This document shows positions 10,675 through 21,996 of a DNA stretch of 64,000 nucleotides, in pieces. Where the stretch lies: the NCBI GenBank assembly GCA_030762895.1, contig CM061070.1:31399652-31463651 (forward strand), given 5' to 3'. The position numbers were made by a program, and so were the translations under genes. The notes under the pieces were generated by a model. It saw only the letters and a program-made list of their open reading frames with translations. It had not been told where the DNA came from and did no database searches. The DNA comes from Sophora flavescens. Its lineage: Eukaryota; Streptophyta; Magnoliopsida; Fabales; Fabaceae. Each line of letters starts with the position of its first letter. The first letter of the stretch is position 1.

Positions 10675-12467
10675 ATGACTTCCAATGACTGTCTGAATGG
10701 ATGGGCTTCCCTTGCACGCCCGCCTGCCTTCAATGGATATGAGTATATCTATTGGAAGGAAAGAATGGTAATCTTTCTTGAGGCAGCAGGTGTTGATATA
10801 TGGGATGCAGTAGAAAATGGACCATTTGTCCCCTCTACTGTAGATGTTAATGGTGCTCCGAGAAATAAGCCTAAAACTGAATGGAATGAGGATGATAAGA
10901 AAAGAATTCAATATAATGCACGTGCTAAGAATATTATAACATCTGCTTTAAGTCGTGATGAGTTTTTCAGGGTTTCAAATTGCAAATCAGCAAAGGAGAT
11001 GTGGGATACATTGCAAGTAACACATGAAGGAACCTCAGATGTCAAAAGAGCAAGAATGAACACCCTCACACATGAGTATGAGCTGTTCAGAATGAATCGA
11101 GGAGAACCTATGACTGAAATGCAAAAGTGATTCACACACATTGTAAATCAATTGGCTGGTCTTGGAAAAGCAATCTCAAATGAGGATCAAATTAACAAAG
11201 TAATGAGATGCTTGAGCAGGAAATGGCAGCCTAAAGTCACTGCAATCTCAGAATCTAGAGACCTCTCATCAATGACCATTGCCACATTGTTTGGAAAATT
11301 GCAAGAACATGAATTGGAGTTGAACAGACTGAATGAGAGTAAGAAACTGATAAAAGAAAGAAGGGATTGGCTCTGAAATCACAAGTCAGAGAAGTAGAAG
11401 ACAGTGATGATGATGATTCAGAACAAGAGGCTGAATCTGAAGAAGAGATGGGAATGATAGTTAGAAAATTCAAGAACTTCCTAAAGAAGAAAGGAAACTT
11501 CAAAAGAAAGCCATCCACCTTTCAAAGGAGAAATTTCAGCAAAGGTGACAACTCTTCCAACAACATCACATGCTATGAATATGGAAAGATTGGCCACATG
11601 AAGCTTGACTGTCCAAAGCTGCAAAAGAATGACAAAACTAAAAAGTTTGACTCAAAGGACAAAAAGTGGAGAAAGCCAAGAAAAGCCTACATTGCTTGGG
11701 ATGATAATGATGTAGATTCCTCTGACGAATATGAATCTGAGGAGGCAAACTTGTGTTTGATGGCCAGCAATCATAGTGATTCAGAAAGTGAAGTAAGTTC
11801 TAATTATCAACCTTCTTATGATGAATTACAAAATGCTTTTGAAGAACTTCATAAAGAATCCATTAGACTTGCTAGATTGCTAACTAAGTCTAAGAAAACC
11901 ATCACATGCTTAGAGGAGAAAGCTTATGTTTTAAACAAAGAGGTAGATCAATTAAAAACAGAAAATTGTGCTTTAAAAGAAAAACTAGCTACTGTTTTAG
12001 ATGCATCTATATGTGATAAATGTCCTAAGTTGGAGAAACCTATAAATCATTTGAATGGTGGTCTATCTAGAATTACTAGTGATAAAGAAATCTTAAATGC
12101 ATCTAGCTGTACATTGACTAAGGAGGTTGAAAAACTGAAAAATGACCTAGCAAGATTCACAAATGGTAGAGATAACTTGAATGCTTTATTAGGACAGCAA
12201 AAGTGTGTTTATGATAAGGCTGGAATAGGCTATAAACCGAAGATACATGAGAAATCTTTCAAGAAATTTTTTACTGCACCTAAGACATCAAACACACCAT
12301 TTGTTAAATGCAATTTTTGTGCTAGAAATGGTCACACAGCTTCTACATGTCAATACAAAAAATTAGCATACAATAAATCTAAGTATATACGCGATCCTAA
12401 AGGAACTATTGCTGCAACTAACTCAAAAGGACCCAAACAGATTTGGGTACCTATAGCAAAAACATGA
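10675..12467 (+). pseudogene. gag of element B
   Basis: The gag gene. I prefer the ATG at 10675, after the primer-binding site, because an upstream ATG at 10609 lies in the LTR. The first block (to a TGA at 11128-11130) has FNGYEYIYWKERM and AKEMWDTLQVTHEGTSDVK, typical of copia gag. The same frame continues to 11376, then a frameshift leads into 11367-12467. Knuckle 1 is damaged: CYEYGKIGHMKLDC has Tyr in place of the second Cys. Knuckle 2, CNFCARNGHTASTC (about 12310-12351), is intact. A long acidic and coiled-coil-like linker lies between. The block ends at KGPKQIWVPIAKT, just where protease should follow. Confidence 0.9.
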
Positions 12468-12664
12468 AATTCTGTTTTGTAGGTGTGGTGGAAGGTCAAG
12501 GGCAAAAATTGGAATCATGACATAGAGCCTTCTCCAATCACAAAATGGGTAACAATAAAGAAATAGTATTGATTGAATATGTTTTCTGATTATCATTATT
12601 GTGAATCTTTGCGTTGACTTATATATCATTGAATAATATGTCTACATTGTTGTATTAAAGATAT
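12468..12664 (+). other. Deletion scar replacing protease and integrase of element B
   Basis: About 200 bp of AT-rich sequence without coding similarity that I can recognise joins the end of gag to the start of RT. Roughly 2 kb of protease, GAG-pre-integrase and integrase is missing compared with element A. Confidence 0.75.
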
Positions 12665-14241
12665 TTGATCTATCTTGGAATAATCAATATGGCATTTGTG
12701 TCTCAAGTAGAACCTAAGAACATAGATGATGCTATAATTGATGAACATTGGATGATGGCTAAGCAAGATGAGTTAAACCAGTTTGAAAGAAACCAAGTTT
12801 GGAAACTAGTGCCTAAACCCAAGAAGTGTCAAGTAATAGGTACAAAATGGGTTTTTAGGAATAAACTATATGAAAATGGTATAATTGTAAGAAACAAGGC
12901 TAGATTGGTAGCCAAAGAGTATAACCAAGAAGAAGGCATAGATTATGATGAAACATATGCACCAGTAGCAAGATTAGAAGCTATAAGAATGCTACTTGCT
13001 TAGGCTTGCATAATGGGATTTAAATTGTATCAAATGGATGTTAAGAGTGCTTTCTTAAATGGATTTATACAAGAGGAATGTATGTTGGTCAACCACCTGG
13101 TTTTGAGAATAATGAATTGCCTAACCATGTTTATAAACTGTCTAAAGCACTATATGGCTTAAAGCAAGCTCCTAGAGCTTGGTATGAAAGGTTAAGTAAT
13201 TTTCTCATTGAAAAAGGATTTAAAAGAGGTAAAGTTGACACAACTTTTTTCACTAAGAAAAAGGCACACAACATTTTACTTGTACAAATATATATGGATG
13301 ATATAATTTTTGGTGCCATTGATGAGCATTTGTGCAAAGAGTTTGCAAGTCTTATGCAGAATGAGTTTGAAATGTCAATGATGGGTGAGCTGAACTTTTT
13401 CCTTGGACTGTAAATAAAGCAAACTGAAAAGGGAATCTTTGTTAGCCAAACCAAGTACTGCAATGGGTTGATCAAGAAGTTTGGCATGGAAAATGCTAAG
13501 GAGATGGCTACTCTAATGAGTACCTCCTGTTATCGGGACAAGGATGAGCAAGGTAAACCTGTTGATGTTTCTAAATTCAGAGGTATGATAGGGTCACTAC
13601 TTTATCTTACTGCTAGTAGTCCCGATATCATGTTTAGTGTATGCATATGTGCTAGGTATCAAGCAAATCCAAAAGAATCACACCTAACAGCAGTTAAAAG
13701 GATAATTAAGTATCTGTTAGGAACAAAAGACATGGGATTATGGTATCCCAAGGGAGCTACATGTACTTTAATTAGCTGTTCAGACTCTGATTTTGCTGGT
13801 TGTAAACTAGATAGAAAAAGTACTAGTGGAACTTGCCATTTACTAGGAAACTCATTAGTATCATGGTTCAGTAAGAAACAATCTAGTGTGGCTTTATCCA
13901 CTGCAGAGGCTAAATATGAAGCAGCTGATAACTGTTGTGCACAAGTTTTATGGATGAAACAACAATTAGTTGATTATGGTGTGCCACTAAACCAAGTTCC
14001 TATTAGATGTGACAATACAAGTGCAATTAACCTAACTAAGAATCCCATAATGCACTCTAGAACTAAACACATAGAAATCAGACATCATTTCATTAGAGAC
14101 CATATACAAAGTAGAGAAATTGAGATTGAATATGTTGATATAACTAAACAACTAGCTGATATTTTTACCAAGCCCTTGAACAAGGAAAGCATCTTTTTCA
14201 TTAGAAGAGAATTGGGCATAGTTGATCAATCCTATATCTAA
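12665..14241 (+). pseudogene. RT and RNase H of element B
   Basis: RT starts near DEHWMMAKQDELNQFERN, followed by GTKWVFRNKL and NKARLVA. It is cut by a TAG at 13001-13003 and a frameshift near 13075. 13078-13413 carries KALYGLKQAPRAWYERL and the intact catalytic YMDD box. A TAA at 13411-13413 follows, then 13468-14241 gives RNase H with CSDSDFAGC, KSTSGTCHLLG, ALSTAEAKYEAA, CDNTSAINL, HIEIRHHFIRDH and DIFTKPLNK. All blocks are in the usual order and close to usual spacing, so the break is by point mutations rather than rearrangement. Confidence 0.93.
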
Positions 14242-14265
14242 TCTCTAAAGAAACAGAAGATAATC

Positions 14266-14276
14266 AAAAAGGGGAG
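14266..14276 (+). other. Polypurine tract, first of several in element B
   Basis: AAAAAGGGGAGG soon after the RNase H stop. A second, CAAAAGGGGGA, is at 14423-14433. More lie beyond element C at 26406-26414, 26435-26442 and 26594-26606. Multiple tracts are characteristic of Sireviruses. Confidence 0.7.
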
Positions 14277-14440
14277 GAAAATTAGATGGACGCACTTATT
14301 CTTTGATTTGTCCCTGCACCTATCCCTCTATCATGAACAATTTTATGTGCTATGTTTGAATGTTTAAATGCTTACCTTCTCTATTGCTTTGAATGTTTCT
14401 TTTCTTTACCTTTTTGATAATGCCAAAAGGGGGATGAAAA

Positions 14441-14481
14441 AGTATGATATAGAGAAAAGGGATAATAACAAATTATACATG
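14441..14481. repeat. 41-bp direct repeat flanking element C, left copy
   Basis: A 41-bp block beginning AGTATGATATAGAG recurs at 26357-26397 with two mismatches, directly right of element C. The left copy is followed by GAAAAAAAAAAT and then the LTR. This replaces the expected 5-bp target duplication. Confidence 0.85.
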
Positions 14482-15086
14482 AAAAAAAAAATTGTAACAC
14501 CCTGTTTTTCGTATGCTTCTTTATCAGTAAATACATGCTTTAATGTGTTTATTTTTTATAAAATCCAGAGGATAATTTTATTTAAAATAAAATCATTTTC
14601 TTGTGTTTTTTTACCGTATGAAGTCACAGTAAAATTTTCGGTCGAAAATTCAAACGAAAACCGGTCTGGGTTCTCACTGCCAGTACAAGTTTACTGAGCT
14701 AGAGACCAAATTTAAATTCGTGAATGAGACGGTTAGTGTTTTTATGATGTTTTGTGTGGGTTTGGAGTTTTTCGAAAAATCTTGTTCGGGGCCAAATCTT
14801 AGGGATTTCCCGGGAGAAATCATCGGGAAATACGATCGGGGAAGTCATCTGATACGCAATGGAGCAGAGCATCAAGAGGATGAAGTGACATGAAGTGACT
14901 TGATGTGAAGGTTATGACACACCTCAAAAGGTGAATCATGACTTTTTTTCAAAAATCTCACTTTTTCATCTTTCTCTCCAATCATATCACATCAACTTAA
15001 CTCCTTATCCTCTCTACAAGCAACCCACCTTCTTTATTCTCTTCTTTCTTCCTCTCCCAAAATCGTGACCCTCTCCTCTCACTCTC

Positions 15087-15093
15087 TATAAAC
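15087..15093 (+). promoter_or_regulatory. Putative TATA box, element C left LTR
   Basis: TATAAAC within CTCTCTATAAACACTC, followed by CT-rich sequence typical of plant transcription starts. It is conserved in the right LTR at 22591-22597. Confidence 0.5.
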
Positions 15094-15532
15094 ACTCTTC
15101 ATTTCTACACTTCATCACTTTCCTCCATTTCTCACATTTACACTTTACTACATTTCTTCTTCTTCTTCTCTCTTACAAAGTTTACATTTTTATCAAGCTT
15201 TTCTCTTAGAGTTCTACATCAAAGTTGTTCATCTTGTTAAGGGTAATACTTCTATGTAGTTCTTTTTCAAAGTTTCATCTTTTGTTTCAAAGTTTTCTTC
15301 ATATGTCCTTTATGTGCTTTTAACTTCTAAAACCTCTCAAAAATAGTAGAAAACTCCTTTTGAGTTGAAACCACTTTCTATATTCTTGTATTTACTCATA
15401 CTATCACATACTAAAAGGTTGTGTAAAACAAAGTTTCCTAACCTCTTCTTCCTAAGGAGGCCGAAACCATGTATATGGTTTAGGTGAATCTTATTTCAAC
15501 TTTTACATGTATGAGTTTGTATTTGAGTTTCA

Positions 15533-16215
15533 TTTCCAAGATGATCATGGACCAAGGCTCCCTTATGTTAAAGGATGCTATGTCTAAGTGATTGGAAAGT
15601 TTAAAGATTTTTACCCTATTTTTTATGTAAAGACCAAAACCAATGAGTTTTAAGGCAATGGTGTTTAAGTTTAGTTTTCCAAAATGATCATGGATTAAGA
15701 CTCCTTGATATAAAAGGATACTAAGTCCAAGATATTGGAAAGTTTGAAGATTTCTAACCCCTATTTCTTGAAAAGGCCGAAACCTTAAATGGTTATGGCA
15801 AAGATGTTGAGTTTTGTTTTCCAAAGTGATCATGGACTAAAAAGCTCCTAATGTTAAAGGATGCTATGTCTAAGTGATTGGAAAGTTTAAAATATTTTCT
15901 TGCTTTATTTTCCTATGATGGCCGAATGTAACATTTGACCTAGGATATGTTATTTTATTTTGTTTTCCAAGATGATTATGGATTAAAGCTCCTTCATGTT
16001 AAAGGATGATATGTCCAAAAGATTGGATGATTTAAAGATCTCTAACCTCACAAACTTGTTAAGGCCGAACCTAAGAGTTCATGGTCTAAGACATTTGATT
16101 TTTCCATTTTCCGAAATGATCATGGTTTCAAGCTCCTTACTATGTATGGATGCTAACCTAAAGAGATTGGAAAGTTTAGAAATTCCTAGCCTATTTACCT
16201 ATGCTTGGCCGAAAC
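15533..16215 (+). repeat. Five tandem units of about 143 bp in the left LTR of C
   Basis: Each unit starts TTTCCAARATGATCATGG, continues with a CTCCTT...AAAGGATGCTA block and a GATTGGAAAGTTT block, and ends near GGCCGAAACC. Starts are near 15533, 15675, 15815, 15962 and 16105. Units have diverged from each other more than from their counterparts in the other LTR, so the array predates the insertion. Open frames over it are by-products of the repeat. Confidence 0.85.
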
Positions 16216-17888
16216 CCTAAGTCAAGTACTTAGTGGGATTTTTAATTCAACTTTGTTAAAATATTGTTGTTTAAGAACTTCTAGCACTTAAGGATCATAA
16301 ATCCAAGAGTCCCATAAATTTCGGAAACCCCTAATCCTAGTTAATTGTATGAACCGAACCTATACCTTGTGGTTAGTGTTCTCGAGTGATTCTTTTTTTT
16401 AACTCATGATTTTATGTTGGTAACCTTAGACTTCCATCGCCGGAGAAGCGAGGACGTTCGTGAACCTTCTTTTCAAATCCAAAACTCTTAACTCCGATGT
16501 GAGGTAAGAGGGGATTTCCTAAAGATATTCAATAACTGTATGCATGTGTGTATGTGTTTAACTGGATATTTATATGTTGATTGAGCTTACTTGGTTATCT
16601 AATGTACTTGAACTGTTATGTTGTTATCTGATGTTGAACTGTGCTTGTTCTAAATGTTATAATGCATATCTGTGATGAACTGCTTTCAACTGTGATATTA
16701 GCATTGAACTGAGAATATATACTGCTATTGATTGAAAGTTTGCTAAGTAAGACTTGTGTCTGTGCTCAACTGTTATAAGGATTAAAAACCTTAATAAGCT
16801 ATGAAGATGAAAGGATTGGTGTTCTTTTCCAAAAGCTCATTAACTTAAAGTACTTGTTTTAAATGTTGAAATGGTTTTGGTGAACTATTGTTACACAAGA
16901 GAAAAATCCTTTTCGAACTATGTGTCTTCAAGTGAAAACTTTCAAGTTTATTTTGCAATATCATATTGGGGATTTTCAAAGATAAAAGTATTTCAAAGAT
17001 GCTTTACAAAAGATTTTCAAAGTGAAGGTTTTCTCCTAAATGTTTTAGAAACTTTCCGATAGCCTGGATAGGTTATCGAGGATTCGGTTTTGAATTTGAT
17101 TTTCACTGAACGAAAAATAAGTACTTAAGAAAGAGATTCTAGTACGCGAGACGTCGCCTCTAGTATTCAGTTATACGCACGTGATCTTGGATCAGTGTTA
17201 ATTCGAGGCCATGAGTCCTATTCATGATGTTCTGGGCTGAGAGTCCAATTCTTGAAATCGAGGACAGTGCGTTCTAATTTCGTTGTTGTGGGCTATTGTC
17301 CTTATCATGTTAAGTTCAAAACATGAATAAAAGCATAAGTGATTTATATGACCACAACCCTTGACTGGGGCAACGGTCTCGGGGGTTGTGATTGAGCATT
17401 CGGACTGTGTGTCCTATGTTTTTAAGTTTTCAAGTGATGGGGAAATGATGATTAAGTCGTTAGCTTTGAGCTGCGACAGCGAAAAAGAATGAACACAAAG
17501 AAAACCTTTTGAATAAAATATTTTCTCATGTGCATTTCCCCAAGCAGACGTGCTTTCTTACATATTAGATACAAGGTGGTATCTGGGAGTCAGTCCATGT
17601 GACCGGTTCAGAGGCACATGTGACGTTGCTCGTCCTGAGACCTTAAATGCATTAGAGCCTGATATTGAAGTGTCATGCATATTTTCAAAGTTGATTGTGC
17701 GGGTTTGAGACCCTTTGATATAACACTGTTATGTTATGTATATGCATGATTTAACTGCTTATATGATTATGTGATGTATGTATCATGTATATGGTTGTTG
17801 TGGGATATATCTTATAACGGTATCTCACTCTTGCACATCTATATGTTCTGTTCTTTTCTTCCTATACCGGGTATGCACGTGCTTTTAG

Positions 17889-18389
17889 ATGGATCCGAAC
17901 GTTCCCTTGGCACAGTCGAGCTCGAGGAGCGAAGTGTTTGATCATGCTGGGACGGCAAGGAACTGGACTATACATGAGGGTGCAACGACCGCAACGTATC
18001 GAGGACCAGTCACGACTACCGAGATGAATGCTAACGGAGTGCCCGTACGAAGGATTCATACCGTCGAGACGAGGAATGTGGCGCTTCCACCTCCTTGGTA
18101 CTACTTTCATATGCTACAAGTCACCGGTCTCCTTCATGAGAATTTTGATCCAGTTGAACCACTTGCAGAGGATCCAGTGGAGGAGGATCCCGAAGAGGAT
18201 CCCGAGGAAGAACTTCTTGAGCTGATAGAGGTTGAGGACGAGGAGGAGGAGGAGCCAGAGTACCATCCACAGGATCCCGGAGATGACGACGTCCCTATCG
18301 ATGATGGTGGTGATATTATCGATCCGGCATCTGATATCTCGTCTGGGGTAGCGTCTGGGGTCACTCTACATGCAGGAGGCATTGGTTGA
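17889..18389 (+). CDS. LTR-encoded acidic protein of 166 residues, unknown function
   Basis: I do not recognise this protein. It starts with MDPNVPLAQ, has a middle with GVPVRRIHTVE and LPPPWYY, and then a strongly acidic stretch (EDPVEEDPEEDPEEE, residues about 96-111, then EVEDEEEEEPEYHP). No signal peptide, membrane segment or zinc knuckle is visible. It lies inside the LTR, downstream of the TATA box and 1.1 kb before gag. The bases before its ATG are CTTTTAG, a good splice acceptor with a pyrimidine-rich tract 20-45 bp upstream, and GAG/GTAAGAG at 16501-16508 is a good donor, so splicing of the leader would place this ATG near the start of an mRNA. The copy in the right LTR has an early stop. 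Coding status is inference. Confidence 0.45.
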   Translation: MDPNVPLAQSSSRSEVFDHAGTARNWTIHEGATTATYRGPVTTTEMNANGVPVRRIHTVETRNVALPPPWYYFHMLQVTGLLHENFDPVEPLAEDPVEEDPEEDPEEELLELIEVEDEEEEEPEYHPQDPGDDDVPIDDGGDIIDPASDISSGVASGVTLHAGGIG

Positions 18390-18790
18390 TCGTTCGTCGG
18401 TTTTTGGAGTTGTCCCGATAGTCCCTAGGTTTTTAGAGCCATCTTTTGAGTCTTGCATCCAGTTCCCTATCCCCAGTTTGATGTTTCTTTTTTTTACCTG
18501 TTTCTTCAGTAGCTGTTTTAGTGTATGTCGGCCAGTTCGACAAGGCCTGTTTTGTAATCAAACCTAAGATACCAAGTGAGACAGTTATATTTATATGAAT
18601 GAAGTTTATATTCATGTTCCGAGTGTTCATCACCTTTTCTTAACTTCTTTTAACAAAAAAAAAATTGAGTACCCTTTTTCAGTAACCCTCTATAAAAAGT
18701 TATTTTTCCGAAAGCGACCAGCGTTCTAAATAGGTTTCTTTTCTGCAACGGGTAACCATGTGATGCCGGGTTTTTGGGTGTCACATTAGT

Positions 18791-18802
18791 TGGTATCAGA
18801 GC
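18791..18802 (+). other. Primer-binding site of element C
   Basis: TGGTATCAGAGC, five bases after the left LTR, complementary to the 3' end of initiator tRNA-Met. Confidence 0.85.
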
Positions 18803-19012
18803 TAGTCGAGTCTTTCGGGAATGTTTTGGTTTAGGTCTGTTGTGTTGAAGTTGTGTTTTTCTCTGCTTGGATGTTGTTGAATTACTTCTTTAAGGTAATG
18901 TGTGATAACCCGTGATTCTCATCCCTTTTCTGGCTGTTATTTGATCGCTTGTGTGGTATAGGTCAGTATAAATCAAAGAGGTGCTCGTGGACGTGGACGA
19001 GGCTACAGAGGA

Positions 19013-19945
19013 ATGGATTTCGCTGCCCAAGCGCTGGCTGACGTGGCTGCTGCCATAGCTCTTCAGACGGCTAATGTTGCTACCTAGAACCAACAGGAGC
19101 AATAGAGGGCAGAACAAGCTGCAGAGGGAAGGCATCTGGACGCTTTCCGACGTCAGAATCCATTGCAGTTTGTTGGAGACGTGGATCCAATAAAGGCTGA
19201 TCTTTGGATTCAGGAGCTTGAGAAGATCTTCGATCTGGTACACACTCCAGAGGAATCTAAGGTACCCTATTTCGTATTCCAGCTAGTGGGCGTCTTGAGT
19301 CATCGGTGGAAGGGCACCGAGGCGATTCTTTGGAGTGAGCACCAGGCGATCACCTGGGGAGTATTTCGTGGCAAGTTTTTAGACATATACTTTCCCCATA
19401 GTGCCCGAAAAGAGAAGGAGTAGGAGTTCATGAGGCTGAGTCAGCGGGACCTGACAGTATGGGAGTATGCGGCGAGGTTTGAATCCCTTGCCAAGTATTT
19501 ATGTTTCTTTCAAGACAATCCCAGTGAGGAATGGAAGTGTAAGCAGTTTAAAGCCGGTCTGGGCTTCGAGATTAAAGAATCGGTATTGTCGTTGGAGATC
19601 AAGAACTTCCAAGCACTAGTGGAGAAGTGCCGGAAAATTGAGATGATGCACAGATGAAGGGATAACAAGTGAAGCGCAGGAGGACCTGTTCGTCCTAACA
19701 GCCAGAATCAAGGCCAGAATTCAAAATGGAAGCAGAACCAGAGGAAGCCGTATCACCAGGCATCTAGCTACAACCATAAACAACAACAAGCTCGTCCCAG
19801 TGTTTCGGGGACGGGAAGTGGAGGACAGAGAAACAACGATCAAGGCCAAGAAAGGAGATGTTTCCGGTGTGGAGATCCGAGCCACCTGGTCAATGCTTGC
19901 CCGAAGAAGGATTACAAGTGTAACAACTATGACCGCATAGGACAC
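19013..19945 (+). pseudogene. gag of element C
   Basis: The gypsy gag reads in one frame from MDFAAQALADV at 19013 through the retrotransposon gag domain: FVGDVDPIKADLWIQELEKIF, the RGKFLDIYFP block, and LTVWEYAARFESLAKY. In-frame stops interrupt it near 19085, 19103, 19421 and 19655. Further on, around 19857-19970, are two CCHC knuckles. CFRCGDPSHLVNAC is intact; CNNYDRIGHLAKEC has lost its second Cys to Tyr. The upstream arginine/glycine-rich stretch (GARGRGRGYRG) before 19013 may also belong to gag if an earlier start is used. Confidence 0.88.
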
Positions 19946-20697
19946 TTGGCAAAGGAGTGTCGTGCATCGAAGAGGGAGCATTCTGTCAACCATGCCAGAG
20001 TAAACAAGCCAACCGTTAAGGGAAGAGTGTATACCATGAGTGGTGCTGAGGCGGCGAACTTCGCTGATCTTGTGCAAGGTAAGTGCGACATTGCCGGTAA
20101 TCTCTTGTCTGTACTTTTCGATTCAGGCGTAACTCATTCTTTTATTTCGATGGATCGTGTGAAAATTCTAGACTTTCATGTTTCTTCCTTGCCATATAAT
20201 CTGATTGTTTCTACCCCAACTGTTGAACCTGTGACTGTTAGTTTTGTTTGCTTAAATTGTCCTATCATCGTTCAGAATAGACATTTCCTTATAGACTTGA
20301 TCTGTTTGCCTTTACTATAGTTAGATGTAATCTTAGGCATGGATTGGTTATCTTTCAACCATATCCTAATAGATTGTGCTCAGAAAACCTTAATCTTTAG
20401 GGAGGATATTTCTAGATTTTTATCTGCTAGTCAGGTAAGAGCTTCTTTGAAAGAAGGAGCTCAAGGTTACATGCTGCTGTTTTCCTTGGGCGTCGAGAGC
20501 GAGTTTGACTTGGAATCCGTACCTGTCATTCGAGAGTTTCCGGAGGTTTTCCCTGAGGATGTACCTGGATTGCCACCTATTCAGGAGATCGAGTTCGCAA
20601 TTGATCTGATTCCAGGCACTGGACCAATATCCATGGCACCATATCGCATGTCGCCATCAGAGTTAGAAACCTTAAAGGACCAACTTGAGGAAGCTGA
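19946..20697 (+). pseudogene. Protease and truncated RT start of element C
   Basis: The aspartic protease has the active site LFDSGVTHSFIS (about 20115-20150) and the later ILGMDWLS motif (about 20330), separated by one in-frame TAG at 20318. The RT N-terminal approach follows: VIREFPEVFPEDVPGLPP, FAIDLIPGTGPISMAPYRM and LKDQLEE. It stops there: the finger, palm (FIDD box) and RNase H are absent, and the sequence passes directly into the integrase zinc-binding region. The stop at 20714-20716 belongs to the wrong frame after the junction. Confidence 0.88.
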
Positions 20698-21961
20698 TTT
20701 TAGAAGAGGCTCATAAGAGCAGGTTGAGTATGCACCCAGGAGCCACGAAGATGTATCAAGATCTTAAGAAGTTGTACTGGTGGTATGGGATGAAGAGAGA
20801 TGTAATGTGATACGTCGCTTCTTGTTTGGTATGTAGAAAGCCAAAGTGGAACACCAGAGACCAGCAGGAATGTTACAGTCTTTAGATATTCCAGAATGGA
20901 AATGGGATGGAATCTCGATGGATTTCATGACCAGTTTACCAAGGACTGAGAAGGGTTATGAGGCTATATGGGTAATAGTGGACCGACTGACTAAGTCAGC
21001 TCACTTTTTGCCAATCAATATGATATACTCTATGGAGAAGTTAACCCAACTGTACATCGGAGAGATTGTTAGACTGCATGTTGTGCCTTCGAGCATTGTT
21101 TCAGACCGAGACCCGCGGTTTACATCGAGGTTTTGGCAGAGTTTGCAAAAATCGCTTGGAACGAAACTCAGATTGAGTTCCGCATATCATTCGCAGGCTG
21201 ATAGAAAAATGGAAAGGATAATCCAGTCACTAGAGGACTTGCTGAGAGCTTGTGTTTTGGAGGATGTCGGGGGTTGGACGAGTCCCTACCGTTGATAGAA
21301 TTCACCTACGATAATAGTTTCCATTCAAGCATTGGAATGGCACCTTATGAAGCCCTGTATGGTCGACAATGTCGGATGCCTTTGTGTTGGTACCAGGATG
21401 GTGAGAGTTTGCTGTTGGGTCCAGACTTCATGCAACAAACGACAGAAAAAGGTGAAGATGATCCGGGAGAAAATGAGGACTACTCAGAGCCAACAGAAGA
21501 GCTACGCGGACAAGAGATGACGACCTCTAGAGTTTGAGGAAGGCGAACATGTATTCTTGAGAGTCACGCCAACGACTGGGATTGGCAGAGTACTAAAGTC
21601 CAGAAAGCTTACTCCCAAGTTCATTGGACCCTACCAAATTCTTCGTCGTGTAGGTCCAGTAGCTTATAAAATATCTTTACCACCCTTTCTTTCCAATATC
21701 CATGATGTCTTTCATGTCTCTCAGTTGAGAAAATTCATTCCTGATCCATCTCATATCATAAAGCCTGATAAAGTACAGTTAAAAGAGAACCTGTCCTTTG
21801 TCACTTCGTCGGCACGAATCGAGGATAGGATGACAAAGCAGCTCAGAGGTAACCAAATTCCTTTGGTCAAAGTCATCTGGAATGAGACAACCGGAGAAGC
21901 AACGTGGGAAGCTGAGGACAAGATGAAGTTGCAGTACCCTGAGTTATTTCAAGGTACGTAA
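20698..21961 (+). pseudogene. Integrase with chromodomain (element C)
   Basis: From about 20698 the sequence encodes the H2C2 zinc-binding region (LEEAHKSRLSMHPGATKM, then CLVC near 20824), interrupted by a TGA at about 20808. The catalytic core follows in 20846-21295: WDGISMDFM (first Asp), VSDRDPRF (second Asp) and the SAYHSQ...MERIIQ block (Glu). A frameshift leads to 21250-21537 (FTYDNSFHSSIGMAPYEALYG), another to 21557-21961. That last block ends with GPYQILRRVGPVAYKI, FHVSQLRKF and a chromodomain (VIWNETTGEATWEAEDKM, ending YPELF). Chromodomains steer chromoviruses to marked heterochromatin. Catalytic residues are present but the frame is broken. Confidence 0.92.
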
Positions 21962-21978
21962 TTTCGAGGACGAAATTC

Positions 21979-21996
21979 TTTTTAGAGGGGTGGAGT
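21979..21996 (+). other. Polypurine tract of element C
   Basis: A purine run AGAGGGGTGGAG lies directly before the right LTR, the site for plus-strand DNA priming. Confidence 0.7.

Larger units (their letters stand above)
14493..18785 (+). repeat. Left LTR of element C (4.3 kb)
   Basis: TGTAACACCC to GGGTGTCACA. It contains a TATA box (15087-15093), CT-rich leader-like sequence, five tandem units of about 143 bp (15533-16215), a strong splice donor context at 16501-16508, and an ORF at 17889-18389. Compared with the right LTR it lacks about 100 bp near 17648 and has about 45 bp extra near 15925. Confidence 0.93.

Noticed and set aside
15480..16220. Open frames on both strands over the LTR of C (117 aa minus at 15480-15833, 74 aa plus at 15996-16220)
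   Set aside because: They run through the 143-bp tandem array and recur only because the repeat recurs; the frames do not hold across units.
18134..18382. Serine-rich minus-strand frame in the LTR of C
   Set aside because: Antisense of the acidic stretch (GAG/GAT codons) of the LTR ORF.
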